Assembly (NCBI GenBank): GCA_963817905.1
Contig: CAWFPS010000002.1
Span: forward strand, 620,001-684,000
Source: VRUE01 sp963817905
GTDB taxonomy: Bacteria > Actinomycetota > Thermoleophilia > Solirubrobacterales > 70-9
Direction: 5' to 3'
DNA length: 64,000 nucleotides
In this document: positions 6,764 through 15,991 of the stretch, one piece after another
Numbering within the stretch: position 1 is the first letter of the stretch
Layout: each line of letters starts with the position of its first letter
The notes under the pieces: model-generated
Told to the model about the DNA's origin: nothing
What the model saw: only the letters and a program-made list of their open reading frames with translations
Database searches by the model: none
Translations under genes and position numbers: made by a program

Positions 6764-8515
6764 GTGCTCGAGCCCTTTCAGCTGCCCTTCGTCCAGCGCG
6801 GCCTGTTCGAGATCCTGATTCTCGCGGTGCCCGCCGGGTTGCTCGGCACCTGGATTGTCCTGCGCGGGCTGGCCTTTTTCTCCCACGCTGTCGGCACGGC
6901 GGCCTTCCCCGGCCTCGTTCTCGCCGACGGCCTCGGCTTCGCCGCGCCGCTTGGCGCCTTCGGGGCGGCGCTCGTCTTCACCGCAGGCTCCTCGCTGCTC
7001 GGGCACCGCGAGGACGAGGGCAACGACAGCGCCGTGGCGATCGTCCTCGTCGGCTGCCTTGCCGCCGGGACGATCCTCGCCAGCGACGTCTTCGGCTCCG
7101 GCGCCAACGTCGAGACGCTGCTCTTCGGCAGCCTGCTCCTCGTCGACGGCGGTGACATCGCCCTGGCCACGGTTGCGGCTGGATCGACCCTGGCCGCCTC
7201 GCTGCTGCTCGGCCATCGCTGGCTCGCCGCCGGTTTCGATCCCGCCGACGCAGGCTCGGCAACGGTGCGCCGTGGCGCGCTCGACGCCGTGCTGCTCGGC
7301 CTGATCGCGCTCGCCACCACGGCCGCCCTCTCCGTCGTCGGCGCCCTGCTCGTCACCGCCCTCTTCGTCGTCCCTGCCCTGACCGCGCGGCTCTTCGCCG
7401 AGCGGATGCTGAGCTGGCAACTGGCCAGCATCGCCCTGGTCGCGCTCGAGGGCACGGTCGGGCTTTGGCTCTCGGTGAAGACCGATGCGCCCCCCGGGGC
7501 GACGATTGCCGTTGTGGCTGGGGCCGTCTTCGCGCTCGCGGCTGGGGCGCGGGCGCTGGCCCGTGTCCGCCGTCGGGCGCCCGCCCTCGCCGTTGCCTCG
7601 TCGATCGCCGTTGGCGCTTTGCTTGCCGGCTGCGGTAGCTCCGGCTCCGACAACGGAGGGCTACAGGTCGTCGCCACCACGACCCAGATCGGCGACTTCG
7701 TCCGCGCCGTCGGCGGCAACGCCGTCTCGGTCGACCAAATCCTCCAGCCCAACACCGACCCGCACGAGTACGAGCCGCGGCCGAGCGACGTCGCCGGCGC
7801 GGCGGAAGCGAAGCTCGTCTTTGCCAACGGCGATCGGCTCGACTCCTGGGTCGACCAGGTCGTCTCCGACAGCGGCAGCGACGCCGCGCTGGTCGACCTC
7901 GGCGCGATCGTGCCCGAGCGCCTGCCCGGCGAGTCGAGCGGGGCTGAGGCCTCGCGCTATGACCCGCACTGGTGGCACGATCCGCGCAACGGCGAGGCGG
8001 CCGTCGCCGCGATCGAGCGTCGGCTTGCCGCCGCCGACCCGAGTCACCGCCGCGAGTTCCAGCGCAAGGCCGTCGCCTACCTGGCGAAGCTGCGCGCGCT
8101 CGACGCCGGCATCGCTCGCTGCATGGACACCGTTCCCGCCGCCCGCCGCAAGCTGGTCACCGACCACGACGCCTTCGGCTACTTCGCCGACCATTACGGG
8201 ATCGAAGTCGTCGGTGCCGTGATTCCCTCCCAGACCACGCAGGCGCAGCCCTCGGCCAAGGATCTCAGCGAACTCGCCAAGCTGATCGAGCGCGAGCACG
8301 TCGCCGCGATCTTCCCCGAGAGCTCGCTCAGCCCCAAGGTCGCCGAAGCGATCGCCGAACAAACAGGCGCCTCGGCCGATTACAGCCTCTACGGCGACAC
8401 GCTCGGGCCGGAAGGCTCCAGCGGCGCCACCTACCTGGGGATGGAGGCGGCGAACGCGAACGCGATGGTGCGCGGCTTCACCGGCGGGAGGTGGGGATGC
8501 CGGCCGCTGCGCTGA
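6764..8515 (+). CDS. Fused zinc/manganese ABC transporter permease and solute-binding lipoprotein
   Basis: A 583-residue fusion of two components that are normally separate. Residues 1-270 are a ZnuB/MntB-type permease with about eight membrane spans. Residues 273-290 (ALAVASSIAVGALLAGC) form a signal-like span with a lipobox at Cys290. Residues 300-580 are a ZnuA-like metal-binding protein with VVATTTQIGDFV, DPHEYEPRPSDV, DPHWWHDP, TDHDAFGYF and the ESSLSPK motif. The His/Asp ligands of cluster A-I metal-binding proteins are present; the His-rich flexible loop of many ZnuA proteins is absent. The ATPase gene begins inside its 3' end. Whether the fusion stays intact or is cut at the lipobox is unknown. 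Zinc is inferred from the neighbouring zur. Confidence 0.88.
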   Translation: MLEPFQLPFVQRGLFEILILAVPAGLLGTWIVLRGLAFFSHAVGTAAFPGLVLADGLGFAAPLGAFGAALVFTAGSSLLGHREDEGNDSAVAIVLVGCLAAGTILASDVFGSGANVETLLFGSLLLVDGGDIALATVAAGSTLAASLLLGHRWLAAGFDPADAGSATVRRGALDAVLLGLIALATTAALSVVGALLVTALFVVPALTARLFAERMLSWQLASIALVALEGTVGLWLSVKTDAPPGATIAVVAGAVFALAAGARALARVRRRAPALAVASSIAVGALLAGCGSSGSDNGGLQVVATTTQIGDFVRAVGGNAVSVDQILQPNTDPHEYEPRPSDVAGAAEAKLVFANGDRLDSWVDQVVSDSGSDAALVDLGAIVPERLPGESSGAEASRYDPHWWHDPRNGEAAVAAIERRLAAADPSHRREFQRKAVAYLAKLRALDAGIARCMDTVPAARRKLVTDHDAFGYFADHYGIEVVGAVIPSQTTQAQPSAKDLSELAKLIEREHVAAIFPESSLSPKVAEAIAEQTGASADYSLYGDTLGPEGSSGATYLGMEAANANAMVRGFTGGRWGCRPLR

Positions 8516-9249
8516 TCGAGGCGGAGGGGCTGGCTGCCGGCTACGACGGCACGCCGGCGATCTCCGACGTCGAGTTCTCCCTGCGCGACGGACAGACGCT
8601 CGCCCTGCTCGGTCCCAACGGCGGCGGCAAGACGACGCTGTTGCGGGCGCTGCTCGGCGAACTGCCGCCACTGGCGGGGACGCTCAAGGTCGCCACGACC
8701 TGCGGGACCGTGCCCCAGACCGAGCGCTCGCGGCTCGACTACCCCGTCTCGGCGCTCGACGTGGCGACGATGGGGACGCTGCCGCGGCTGCCCTGGTGGC
8801 GCCGCCCGGGCCGGCGCGAGCGTGAGGCGGCGGCGGGGGCGCTCGACCGCGTCGGCCTGCTGGCGCTCGCCGAGCAGACCTTCGGCCGCCTCTCCGGCGG
8901 CCAGCGCCAGCGGGTGCTGATCGCCCGGGCACTGGTCCAGGAGGCCGGCGTGCTGCTGCTCGACGAGCCCTTCTCCGGCCTCGACCGGCCCAGCGCCGAG
9001 CGCCTGGAAAGGCTGATCGCGGAGCTGGCGGGAGAGGGCCGCGCCGTCGTCATCGCCACCCACGACCTCGAGCAGGCGCGGGCTTGCGACCTCGTCCTCT
9101 GCATCAACAAGCGCCAGGTCGCTGCCGGGCCGCCGGACCACGTGCTCGACGACATCGGTGTGCTGGAAGCGACGTACGGCGGCGCCATCGTCGAGATCCC
9201 CGGCGGCGGCGGCCGCGCGATCCTGCCCCCACACCATCACCATCACTGA
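8497..9249 (+). CDS. znuC: Zinc ABC transporter ATP-binding protein with natural His tail
   Basis: A 250-residue ABC ATPase with Walker A GPNGGGKTT (39-47), signature LSGGQRQR, Walker B VLLLDEP and the H-loop ATHDLEQA, which energises the two permeases around it. The ATG at 8497 follows GGGAGGTGGGG and overlaps the previous gene by 19 bases. The C terminus ends PPHHHHH, five histidines encoded immediately before the stop. Because the stop overlaps the next start (ATGA), this is genuine genomic sequence rather than a cloning tag. It could bind zinc on the cytoplasmic side. Confidence 0.93.
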   Translation: MPAAALIEAEGLAAGYDGTPAISDVEFSLRDGQTLALLGPNGGGKTTLLRALLGELPPLAGTLKVATTCGTVPQTERSRLDYPVSALDVATMGTLPRLPWWRRPGRREREAAAGALDRVGLLALAEQTFGRLSGGQRQRVLIARALVQEAGVLLLDEPFSGLDRPSAERLERLIAELAGEGRAVVIATHDLEQARACDLVLCINKRQVAAGPPDHVLDDIGVLEATYGGAIVEIPGGGGRAILPPHHHHH

Positions 9250-10091
9250 TGCTGGCGCCACTGCAAGAACCGTTCATGCAGCGCGCCCTCGCCGAGGTCG
9301 TCCTGCTCGGCGTCGCCGGCGGCGCGCTCGGTTGCTGGGTCGTCTTCTACGGCCTCTCCTACGCGGCCGAGTCGCTCTCGCACTCGCTCTTCCCGGGACT
9401 GGTACTGGCCGCGATCGCCGGCGCCCCGCTGCTGCTCGGCGCCGTGCCGGCGATCGTCCTCGCCGCCGTCGCGATCGCGCTCGCGGCCCGGGTCGCCGGG
9501 GTCAGCCGCGACGCGGCGGTGGCCGTCGTCGTCACCACGATGTTCGGCCTCGGCGCCCTGCTGGCGCTGGCGCCTGCCTCGCCGCCGGGGATCGAGTCGC
9601 TGCTCTTCGGCGATGTCTTCGGCGTCACTGACGGCGATCTGGCGACCGCGGCGATCCTTGTCGTCGGGCTCGCCGTGGCCCTGCGCCTGCTGCACGGCCG
9701 GCTGCTCGTCGCCGGCTTCGATCGCGGCACCGCTCGCTCGCTCGGCGTCTCGCCGACGCTCGTCGACGCCGCTCTGCTGCTGCTGCTCGGCGCCGGCATC
9801 GTCGTCGCCGTGCAGGGTCTCGGCAACCTGCTCGTCGTCGCCGTCTTCGTCGGCCCCGCGGCGGCGGCGCGGCGGCTCAGCGACCGCATGCCGGCGATGA
9901 TGCTGCTCGCCGCCGGCCTCGCGGCGCTGGCCGGCATCGCCGGTCTCTACCTCTCCTATTACGCCGGCACCGCGGGCGGCGCCTCGGTGGCGCTGGCGAT
10001 CGTCGCGGTCTACCTGCTCTCGCTGCCGGCTGGTCGCCTGCGTGCGGTTCGCCGTCCCGCCCCGCTCCCCGCCGAGGCTACGATCGGTTGA
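9249..10091 (+). CDS. znuB: Zinc/manganese ABC transporter permease
   Basis: A 280-residue ABC-3 family permease with about eight hydrophobic spans, GLSYAAESLSHSLFPGLVLA in the N-terminal third and the conserved GNLLVVAVFVGPAAAARRLSDR near residues 200-221. It is a second permease beside the one fused to the binding protein, so the channel may be a heterodimer. It overlaps the ATPase stop by one base (ATGA) and the zur start by one base (TGATG), a tight operon. Confidence 0.92.
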   Translation: MLAPLQEPFMQRALAEVVLLGVAGGALGCWVVFYGLSYAAESLSHSLFPGLVLAAIAGAPLLLGAVPAIVLAAVAIALAARVAGVSRDAAVAVVVTTMFGLGALLALAPASPPGIESLLFGDVFGVTDGDLATAAILVVGLAVALRLLHGRLLVAGFDRGTARSLGVSPTLVDAALLLLLGAGIVVAVQGLGNLLVVAVFVGPAAAARRLSDRMPAMMLLAAGLAALAGIAGLYLSYYAGTAGGASVALAIVAVYLLSLPAGRLRAVRRPAPLPAEATIG

Positions 10092-10537
10092 TGGCGACGA
10101 GAACCGACAGCGCCTGGGCCGAGCACGCTCTCGCCGCCCTGCACGATGCGGGCTTCAGGCGCGGCGGCGCCCGCACCGCCGTGGTCGAAGCGCTGGCCGG
10201 TCACGACTGCGCCGTCACCGCCCTCGATCTCGATCAGGAGCTGCGCCGCCGCAAGCCCGCGGTCGGCCGGGCCAGCGTCTACCGGGCGCTTGAGCAGCTC
10301 GAGCAGCTCGGCCTCGTGCAGCGGCTCGAGGTGACCCGCGGCACCGCCGGCTACGAGCGGGTTGAGGCCGACGGTGAGCACCACCACCACGCGATCTGCC
10401 GCCACTGTGGCCGCATGGTCCCCTTCGAGGATTCCTCGCTGGAGCGGGCGATCGCCAAGCTCTCGGCGGAGATGAGCTTCGAGGTCACCGACCACGATGT
10501 GGTCCTGCGCGGCCTCTGCGAACGCTGCTCGAACTGA
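10091..10537 (+). CDS. zur: Zinc uptake regulator Zur (Fur family)
   Basis: A 148-residue Fur-family repressor. The winged helix covers about residues 15-85 with VGRASVYRALEQLEQLGLV. Metal sites include HHHH (97-100), CRHCG (C103, C106) and CERC (C143, C146), the structural zinc cysteines. It closes the zinc ABC operon, overlapping the permease by one base, and the operon promoter carries a palindrome fitting a Zur box, implying negative autoregulation. The Fur-family call is certain; zinc as the sensed metal is from context. Confidence 0.9.
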   Translation: MATRTDSAWAEHALAALHDAGFRRGGARTAVVEALAGHDCAVTALDLDQELRRRKPAVGRASVYRALEQLEQLGLVQRLEVTRGTAGYERVEADGEHHHHAICRHCGRMVPFEDSSLERAIAKLSAEMSFEVTDHDVVLRGLCERCSN

Positions 10538-10560
10538 TTTAGGTGGAGAATGCTTGCTGG

Positions 10561-11268
10561 GTGAGCGACCTCGGCCAGATCTTCCTGCTCGGCCTGCTGG
10601 CGATGTTCAACCCGACCCTGCTCGCCGCGGTGACCCTGATGCTGCTCACCGAGCGCCCGAAGCGGCTGATGCTGGGCTACCTGCTCGGCGCCTACACGAC
10701 CAGCATCACGCTCGGATTGGCGATCGTCTTCGCCCTCCATGACTCGGGTGCCGTCAGTACCAGCAAGCAGACGATCGGCCCCGGCGAGGACATCGTCATC
10801 GGCGGGCTGCTGCTGCTGGTCGCCTATGTCCTCGGCAGCGATCGGGACGCGCGCCTGCGCGAACGCCGGGCGCGCCGCAAGGAAGCGAAGCAGGCGAAGA
10901 GCGGGGGGGAGAAGAAGGAAGCGCTGCCGATGCGGCTGCTCGGCCGCGGCTCGCCGCGGATCGCCTTCGTCGTCGGGCTGCTGCTCAGCTTCCCGGGCGT
11001 CTCCTACCTGACCGGGCTCAGTCACATCGACAAGCTCGACGCCGGCGCCGCGCCGACCGTGCTGCTGGTCGTCGCCTTCTGCCTGATGCAGCAACTGCTG
11101 CTGGAGGTTCCCCTGATCGGCTACACCCTCCGCCCCGAGGCGACCCAGGACGCCGTCGACCGGTTCCGCGTCTGGCTCGCCCGCAACGGCCGCCGCGCCG
11201 GCATCTGGGTGGCAGTGGTCCTCGGCGTCCTCCTGCTCGTCCGCGGCATTGCCGGGCTGGTGAGCTGA
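10561..11268 (+). CDS. GAP/Sap-like membrane protein
   Basis: A roughly 235-residue membrane protein with six probable spans and a charged central cytoplasmic loop (RERRARRKEAKQAKSGG). The N-terminal LLAMFNPTLLAAVTLMLLTERPKRLMLGYLLGAY matches actinobacterial Sap (sulfolipid-addressing, GAP) proteins, which help move lipids to the cell surface in mycobacteria; this role is not proven outside them. GTG 10561 is chosen because AGGTGGAG lies upstream, although GTG 10543 in the same frame is possible. The DHA2 exporter follows after one base. Confidence 0.7.
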   Translation: MSDLGQIFLLGLLAMFNPTLLAAVTLMLLTERPKRLMLGYLLGAYTTSITLGLAIVFALHDSGAVSTSKQTIGPGEDIVIGGLLLLVAYVLGSDRDARLRERRARRKEAKQAKSGGEKKEALPMRLLGRGSPRIAFVVGLLLSFPGVSYLTGLSHIDKLDAGAAPTVLLVVAFCLMQQLLLEVPLIGYTLRPEATQDAVDRFRVWLARNGRRAGIWVAVVLGVLLLVRGIAGLVS

Positions 11269-11269
11269 G

Positions 11270-12898
11270 ATGAAGAAGTGGGGAGTCCTCGTCGTCCTCG
11301 GCGCCGCCCAGTTCCTGATGGTGCTCGACCAGGCGGTGATGAACGTCGCGATCTCCCAGTTGGTCGAGGACTTCGACACCACCGTCACCACGATCCAGGC
11401 GGTGATCGCCTTCTACGCGCTGGTGATGGCGGGGCTGATGCTGACCGGCGGCAAGCTCGGCGACATCTGGGGACGGCGCCGTGCCTTCACGATCGGCCTC
11501 GTCATCTATGGCTCCGGCTCGGCGCTGACCGCGGCCTCCTGGAACGTGCCCTCGCTGATGCTGGGCTGGTCGATCCTCGAGGGGATCGGCGCCGCGCTCG
11601 TGATCCCGGCCCTGATCGCCCTCGTTGCCGGCAACTACAAGGGCAGCGAGCGGGCGATCGCCTACGGGGTGCTCGGCGGCGTCGCCGGCGCCGGCATCGC
11701 GGTCGGGCCGATCCTCGGCGGTTGGGCGACGACCGAGCTGAGCTGGCGGATCGTCTTTGTCGGCGAGGTCGTCGTCGCCCTCGGAATCCTCGCTGGGACG
11801 CGGCTGATCCGAGAGCCCGAGCGCGACGGTCGACCCCCCGTTCTCGACTGGGTTGGCGGGGTCCTCTCCGCCGCCGGCCTGGCCCTGGTCGTCTTCGGCG
11901 TCCTGCAGGCGAGCAACTGGGGCTGGCTGGCGCCGCGCAGCTCGCCGATCGAGCCCTTCGGCTTCTCGCTGACTCCGTTCGTGATCGCCGCCGGGGGGCT
12001 GGTGCTGGCGGGGTTCGTCGCCTGGGAGCGCCGCCGCGAACGGCTCGGCCAGGACCCGCTTGTGCACCTGCCGCTGTTGCGCATCTCCCAGCTCCGCGGC
12101 GGCGTCGCCATGTTCCTCGCCCAGAACCTGATCCTGATGGGGGTCTTCTTCACGATCCCGCTCTTCCTACAGGTGGTCCAGGGCCTCGACGCGCTGGAAA
12201 CGGGAGTGCGGATGCTGCCCGCCTCTGCCGGGCTCTTCTTCGCCGCCCTCGCCGGCTCGGCCCTGGCCAAGCGCTTCGCGCCGCGGCCGCTGGTGCGGGT
12301 CGGACTGGTGACGGTCTTCGTCGCGATCCTGCTGCTGCTGACGACGATCGAGCCCGAACTCGACAACACCCCCTTCCTGATCGCGATGGGGGTGCTCGGC
12401 ATCGGCATGGGACTGATCGTCTCCCAGCTCGGCAACGTGGTCCAGTCCGCGGTCGGCGATGAGGACCGCAGCGAGGCGGGGGGCCTGCAGAGCACCGCCC
12501 AGCAGCTCGGCTCCTCGCTGGGGACGGCGATGCTGGGCGCGATCGTGATCACCGGCCTGATTGCCGCCTTCACCGCCAACGTCGCCGACGACGCGCGCAT
12601 CTCGGCCGACGTCAGCAAGCAGCTCGAGGTGCAGCTGAGCGCGGGCGGCAGCTTCGTCGCCGCCGACGAAGTGCGCGCCGGTGCCGAAGCTGCCGGGCTC
12701 GACGGGCCGACGACGAGCGCCCTGATCGAAAACTACGAAGACGCCCAACTGAAAGCGCTGAAGACCGCCTTCCTCTTCGCCGCCTTCCTCACCCTGGGTT
12801 CCTTCTGGACGACCCGCCGCCTGCCCGAGCAGCGCTTCGACCAGATGGCGGCCGGGCCCGACCCACCCCGGCTCGACCCAGAGCCGTCTACCGTCTGA
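11270..12898 (+). CDS. MFS drug exporter, DHA2 (EmrB/QacA) family, 14 spans
   Basis: A 542-residue proton-driven exporter. Signatures are FLMVLDQAVMNVAIS in span 1 (motif D1), GGKLGDIWGRRRAF (motif A), the GPILGGWATTELSWRIVF region (motif C and the start of the second half) and fourteen hydrophobic segments. Substrates of this group are lipophilic cations, drugs or lipids. The ATG at 11270 is one base after the stop of the Sap-like gene, so both are probably co-transcribed and may share a lipid-export role. Confidence 0.88.
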   Translation: MKKWGVLVVLGAAQFLMVLDQAVMNVAISQLVEDFDTTVTTIQAVIAFYALVMAGLMLTGGKLGDIWGRRRAFTIGLVIYGSGSALTAASWNVPSLMLGWSILEGIGAALVIPALIALVAGNYKGSERAIAYGVLGGVAGAGIAVGPILGGWATTELSWRIVFVGEVVVALGILAGTRLIREPERDGRPPVLDWVGGVLSAAGLALVVFGVLQASNWGWLAPRSSPIEPFGFSLTPFVIAAGGLVLAGFVAWERRRERLGQDPLVHLPLLRISQLRGGVAMFLAQNLILMGVFFTIPLFLQVVQGLDALETGVRMLPASAGLFFAALAGSALAKRFAPRPLVRVGLVTVFVAILLLLTTIEPELDNTPFLIAMGVLGIGMGLIVSQLGNVVQSAVGDEDRSEAGGLQSTAQQLGSSLGTAMLGAIVITGLIAAFTANVADDARISADVSKQLEVQLSAGGSFVAADEVRAGAEAAGLDGPTTSALIENYEDAQLKALKTAFLFAAFLTLGSFWTTRRLPEQRFDQMAAGPDPPRLDPEPSTV

Positions 12899-12900
12899 CC

Positions 12901-14307
12901 ATGCTCGACGCCAAGCACGGGCACCGCACCCCGCAGGAGCGCGCCGCGACCGGCAAGGCGGCCCGGGCCGATGCGCCCCGCTCGAGCCACGGAGAGTGGG
13001 AGCCGGCGGCCGACCGTCCCGACCCGGTCGAGCTGCTCGAGGGCCAGGCCACGTCGCGCGTCGGCCAGCTCGTGCCGCTGCGCTACGCGCGCATGCTGGT
13101 CTCGCCCTTCACCTTCTACCGCGGCGCCGCGGCGGTGATGGCGGCGGACCTCGCCGCGACCCCGCGCAGCGGCTTCGAGGTGCAGCTCTGCGGCGACGCC
13201 CACCTCTCCAACTTCGGCGCCTACGCCTCGCCCGGCCGCGAGCTCGTCTTCGACGTCAACGACTTCGACGAGACCCTGCCCGGCCCGTGGGAGTGGGACG
13301 TGATGCGGCTCGCCGCGAGCTTCTCGGTCGCCGGGCGCGCGAGCGGCTTCAAGCGCCGCGAGCGGCTGGCGATCGTCGCCGCGATGTCGGCCCGGTACCG
13401 GGCGGCGATGCGGCGGATGGCCGGGCTCGGCAACCTCGAGGTCTGGTACACGAAGATCGACATCGAGGCGACCGCCAGGGGTTGGGAATCGGCCGTCGGC
13501 GAGAAGGAGGCCGCGACCTTCCGCCGCAACCTCGAGAAGACCCGCGCCAAGGACCGCATGCGCGCCCTCTCGAAGCTGACCCGCGAAGTCGACGGCGAGC
13601 TGCGCATCGTCAGCGAACCGCCGCTGGTCGTGCCGATGGACGAGCTGGTCGAGGCCGACCCCGCCGAGGTCGAGGCGCGGGTGCGGGGCGTCATCGCCGA
13701 CTATCGCGAGACGCTCCCCGAGGACCGCCGCGTCCTGCTCGACGGCTACCGCTTCGTCGACGCGGCGCTCAAGGTGGTCGGCGTCGGCAGCGTCGGCACC
13801 CGCGCCTTCATCGTGCTGATGCTGGGCCGCGACAGTGGCGACCCACTCTTCCTCCAGGCCAAGGAAGCGCAGCGCTCCGTGCTCGAGCCCTACGCGGAGC
13901 CGTGCGTTTTCGAGAACCAGGGCGAGCGCGTCGTGCAGGGCCAGCGCCTGACCCAGGCGACCAGCGACATCCTGCTCGGCTGGGTCAAAGCGACCGGCGT
14001 CGACGGCAAGCAGCGCGACTTCTACGTGCGCCAGCTCTGGGACCAGAAGGGCTCGGCGAAGGTCGAGAGCATGGACGCCCGCGCCCTCACCACCTACGCC
14101 GAGATCTGCGGCACGACCCTCGCCCACGCCCACGCCCGCAGCGGCGACCGCATCGCGATCGCCGCCTACCTCGGCAAGGGCGACACCTTCGACCAGGCGA
14201 TGGCGGCCTTCGCGGAGAGCTACGCCGACCAGAACGAACGCGACTACGAGGCGCTCAAGGCGGCGGCCGATGAGGGCAAGATCGAGGTCGCCGAGCTGCC
14301 CGCCTAG
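12901..14307 (+). CDS. DUF2252 family protein
   Basis: A 468-residue protein with the DUF2252 hallmark LCGDAHLSNFGAYASPGREL and VFDVNDFDETLPGPWEWDVMRLAAS around residues 97-140. This is an HGD.H.xN / D..D pattern like the catalytic and metal-binding loops of aminoglycoside phosphotransferase-fold kinases. The conserved ASGVGSVGT-like segment appears as VVGVGSVGTRAF near 298. The substrate is unknown. It starts two bases after the exporter stop and overlaps the convergent DUF47 gene by four bases. Confidence 0.88.
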   Translation: MLDAKHGHRTPQERAATGKAARADAPRSSHGEWEPAADRPDPVELLEGQATSRVGQLVPLRYARMLVSPFTFYRGAAAVMAADLAATPRSGFEVQLCGDAHLSNFGAYASPGRELVFDVNDFDETLPGPWEWDVMRLAASFSVAGRASGFKRRERLAIVAAMSARYRAAMRRMAGLGNLEVWYTKIDIEATARGWESAVGEKEAATFRRNLEKTRAKDRMRALSKLTREVDGELRIVSEPPLVVPMDELVEADPAEVEARVRGVIADYRETLPEDRRVLLDGYRFVDAALKVVGVGSVGTRAFIVLMLGRDSGDPLFLQAKEAQRSVLEPYAEPCVFENQGERVVQGQRLTQATSDILLGWVKATGVDGKQRDFYVRQLWDQKGSAKVESMDARALTTYAEICGTTLAHAHARSGDRIAIAAYLGKGDTFDQAMAAFAESYADQNERDYEALKAAADEGKIEVAELPA

Positions 14308-14924
14308 CTCTCCTTCAGCACCGAGTACCAGATTCGCTCTGCGACTCGGGCCAGTTCGTCGCCGGTGCGGGCGAGGCGGCGGTAGAGCTCGCGGCGGGCG
14401 GTCAGCTCGCGGGGGTCTTGGATGTCGACCAGGGCCGACATCGAGGCGCGGTAGGTGTGCTGGAGGTGGCGCTGGTCCTTGACCGCGCGGTCGGCGGCGG
14501 CGGTGGCGCCGCTGCTGTCGCCCGCCTCGAGCAGCTCCAGCGCCGAGGCCAGCTGCCTGGTCCCGGCGGCGATCTCCTCCGCCATCTCGGCGATTGCCGC
14601 GTCGGGCTCTGTCCGCATCGCCTCGGCCTCGCCAACCAGGTTCTTGGCGTCGTTGACGATTTCGTCGATCCCGCGCGAGAGCTCGAAGATGTCCTCCAGC
14701 GCCAGCGGGGTCGAGAAGGCCTCGGTCAGGGCTTCGCGCAGCTCGCGCTTGCTCTCGTCGGCGCGGTGCTCGCAGAGGCGCAGCCGCTCGGCCGCTGTGG
14801 CGTCGCCCTTCGCCCAGGCGACCAGCTCGTCGGTGCCCTCGACCGTGATCGCCGCCTGGTGGCGCAGCATCGCCAGCACGTCCGCCGTCCGGGGGAGGAA
14901 CCAGTGCATGTGCTTGCCGTTCAA
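14304..14924 (-). CDS. DUF47/PhoU-like phosphate transport regulator
   Basis: A 206-residue all-helical protein of the DUF47 (TIGR00153, PhoU-like) family, with paired helical bundles and acidic E/D motifs such as LCEHRADESKRELREALTEAF and SRGIDEIVNDAKNLVGEAEAM that could bind metal. These proteins accompany Pit phosphate transporters and tune their activity. The TTG at 14924 overlaps the pit stop (TTGA) and has GGAGG five bases upstream, so it is preferred. An ATG five codons later (14909) is the alternative. Confidence 0.87.
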   Translation of the reverse strand: MNGKHMHWFLPRTADVLAMLRHQAAITVEGTDELVAWAKGDATAAERLRLCEHRADESKRELREALTEAFSTPLALEDIFELSRGIDEIVNDAKNLVGEAEAMRTEPDAAIAEMAEEIAAGTRQLASALELLEAGDSSGATAAADRAVKDQRHLQHTYRASMSALVDIQDPRELTARRELYRRLARTGDELARVAERIWYSVLKES

Positions 14925-15934
14925 ATCGCCCTCCAGATCACCAGCATTATCGCCCCCAGGGCGGCCGAGGCGGGGAGCGTCAGCAGCCAGGCGAAGCCGA
15001 TCGAGCGGACGACGCTCCAGCGCACGTGGCGCCAGCGCCGCCGACCGCCGCCGACGCCGACCACCGAGGAGGCGACTACCTGCGTGGTCGAGACCGGGGC
15101 GCCCAGGTAGGAAGCGGGGAGGACGACCGCGGTCGAGGCGGTCTGGCTGGCGAACCCGTCGACCGGGGCGAGGCGGAAGATGCGGCGGCCGATCGTGCGG
15201 ATGATCCGCCAGCCGCCCATCGCCGTGCCGAGGGTGAGCGCGGCGCCGCAGGCGAGCTTCACCCAGAGCGGCACGGAGAGGGTGTCGAGGTGGCCGCTGG
15301 CGAGCAGCAGCGCCGCGATCACTCCCATCGACTTCTGGCCGTCGTTGGCGCCGTGGCCGAAGGAGAGGGCCGCCGACATCACCCACTCGGCGGCGCGGAT
15401 CGGGGTCTTGATTCGCTTAGTCGCGCGCCGCAGCAGGCGCCCGTCGAGGCGGGCGACCCCGAGGCCGAAGCCGAGCCCGAGCAGCGGCGAGACGGCGAGC
15501 GCGATCATCACCCCGAAGACGCCGACCGGTCGCAGGCCGTCCAGGCCGCCCCACTGCACGGCCCCGGTCCCGGCCTCGGCCAGGGCCGAGCCGACCAGCC
15601 CGCCGACGAGGGAGTGTGCCGAGCTCGACGGCAGGCCGCGCCACCAGGTCAGCAGGTTCCAGGCCGTCGCCGCCAGCACCCCGGCCCCGATCACCTCGAC
15701 CGCCTCCGTCGCCGGCACCTGCACGATCCCGGCGATCGTGTCGGCGACGGCGGTGCCGACGACCACGGCGCCGAGCATGTTGAAGCTGGCGGCGAGGACG
15801 ATCGCCTGCCCCGGCCGCGCGCCCCGGGTCGCCACCAGGGTCGCGATCGCGTTGGCGGCGTCGTGAAACCCGTTGGTCAGCGCGAAGGCGATCGAGAAGG
15901 CGATGGCGAGCCCCAGTTCCACGCCGGCAATCAT
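14921..15934 (-). CDS. pit: Low-affinity inorganic phosphate transporter (Pit family)
   Basis: A 337-residue PiT-family carrier with inverted-repeat signatures ALTNGFHDAANAIATLVATR near the N terminus and SFGHGANDGQKSMGVI in the second half, and a PSSSAHSLVGGLVGSA loop. These import metal-phosphate with protons. About ten membrane spans are visible. The ATG at 15934 (MIAGVELGLA) starts just before the first span; further upstream codons read as Arg/Gly-rich non-protein. The DUF47 gene overlaps its stop, so the two form a pair. Confidence 0.92.
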   Translation of the reverse strand: MIAGVELGLAIAFSIAFALTNGFHDAANAIATLVATRGARPGQAIVLAASFNMLGAVVVGTAVADTIAGIVQVPATEAVEVIGAGVLAATAWNLLTWWRGLPSSSAHSLVGGLVGSALAEAGTGAVQWGGLDGLRPVGVFGVMIALAVSPLLGLGFGLGVARLDGRLLRRATKRIKTPIRAAEWVMSAALSFGHGANDGQKSMGVIAALLLASGHLDTLSVPLWVKLACGAALTLGTAMGGWRIIRTIGRRIFRLAPVDGFASQTASTAVVLPASYLGAPVSTTQVVASSVVGVGGGRRRWRHVRWSVVRSIGFAWLLTLPASAALGAIMLVIWRAI

Positions 15935-15991
15935 CCCGCGCCGCGGGGGCGCGCCTGTAACAACGGCGCCGCGGGGTACACCTACCTTCAG

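Noticed and set aside
9226..9249. His tail suggesting vector or tagged-construct contamination
   Set aside because: The stop codon overlaps the next native gene (ATGA), so no vector junction exists.
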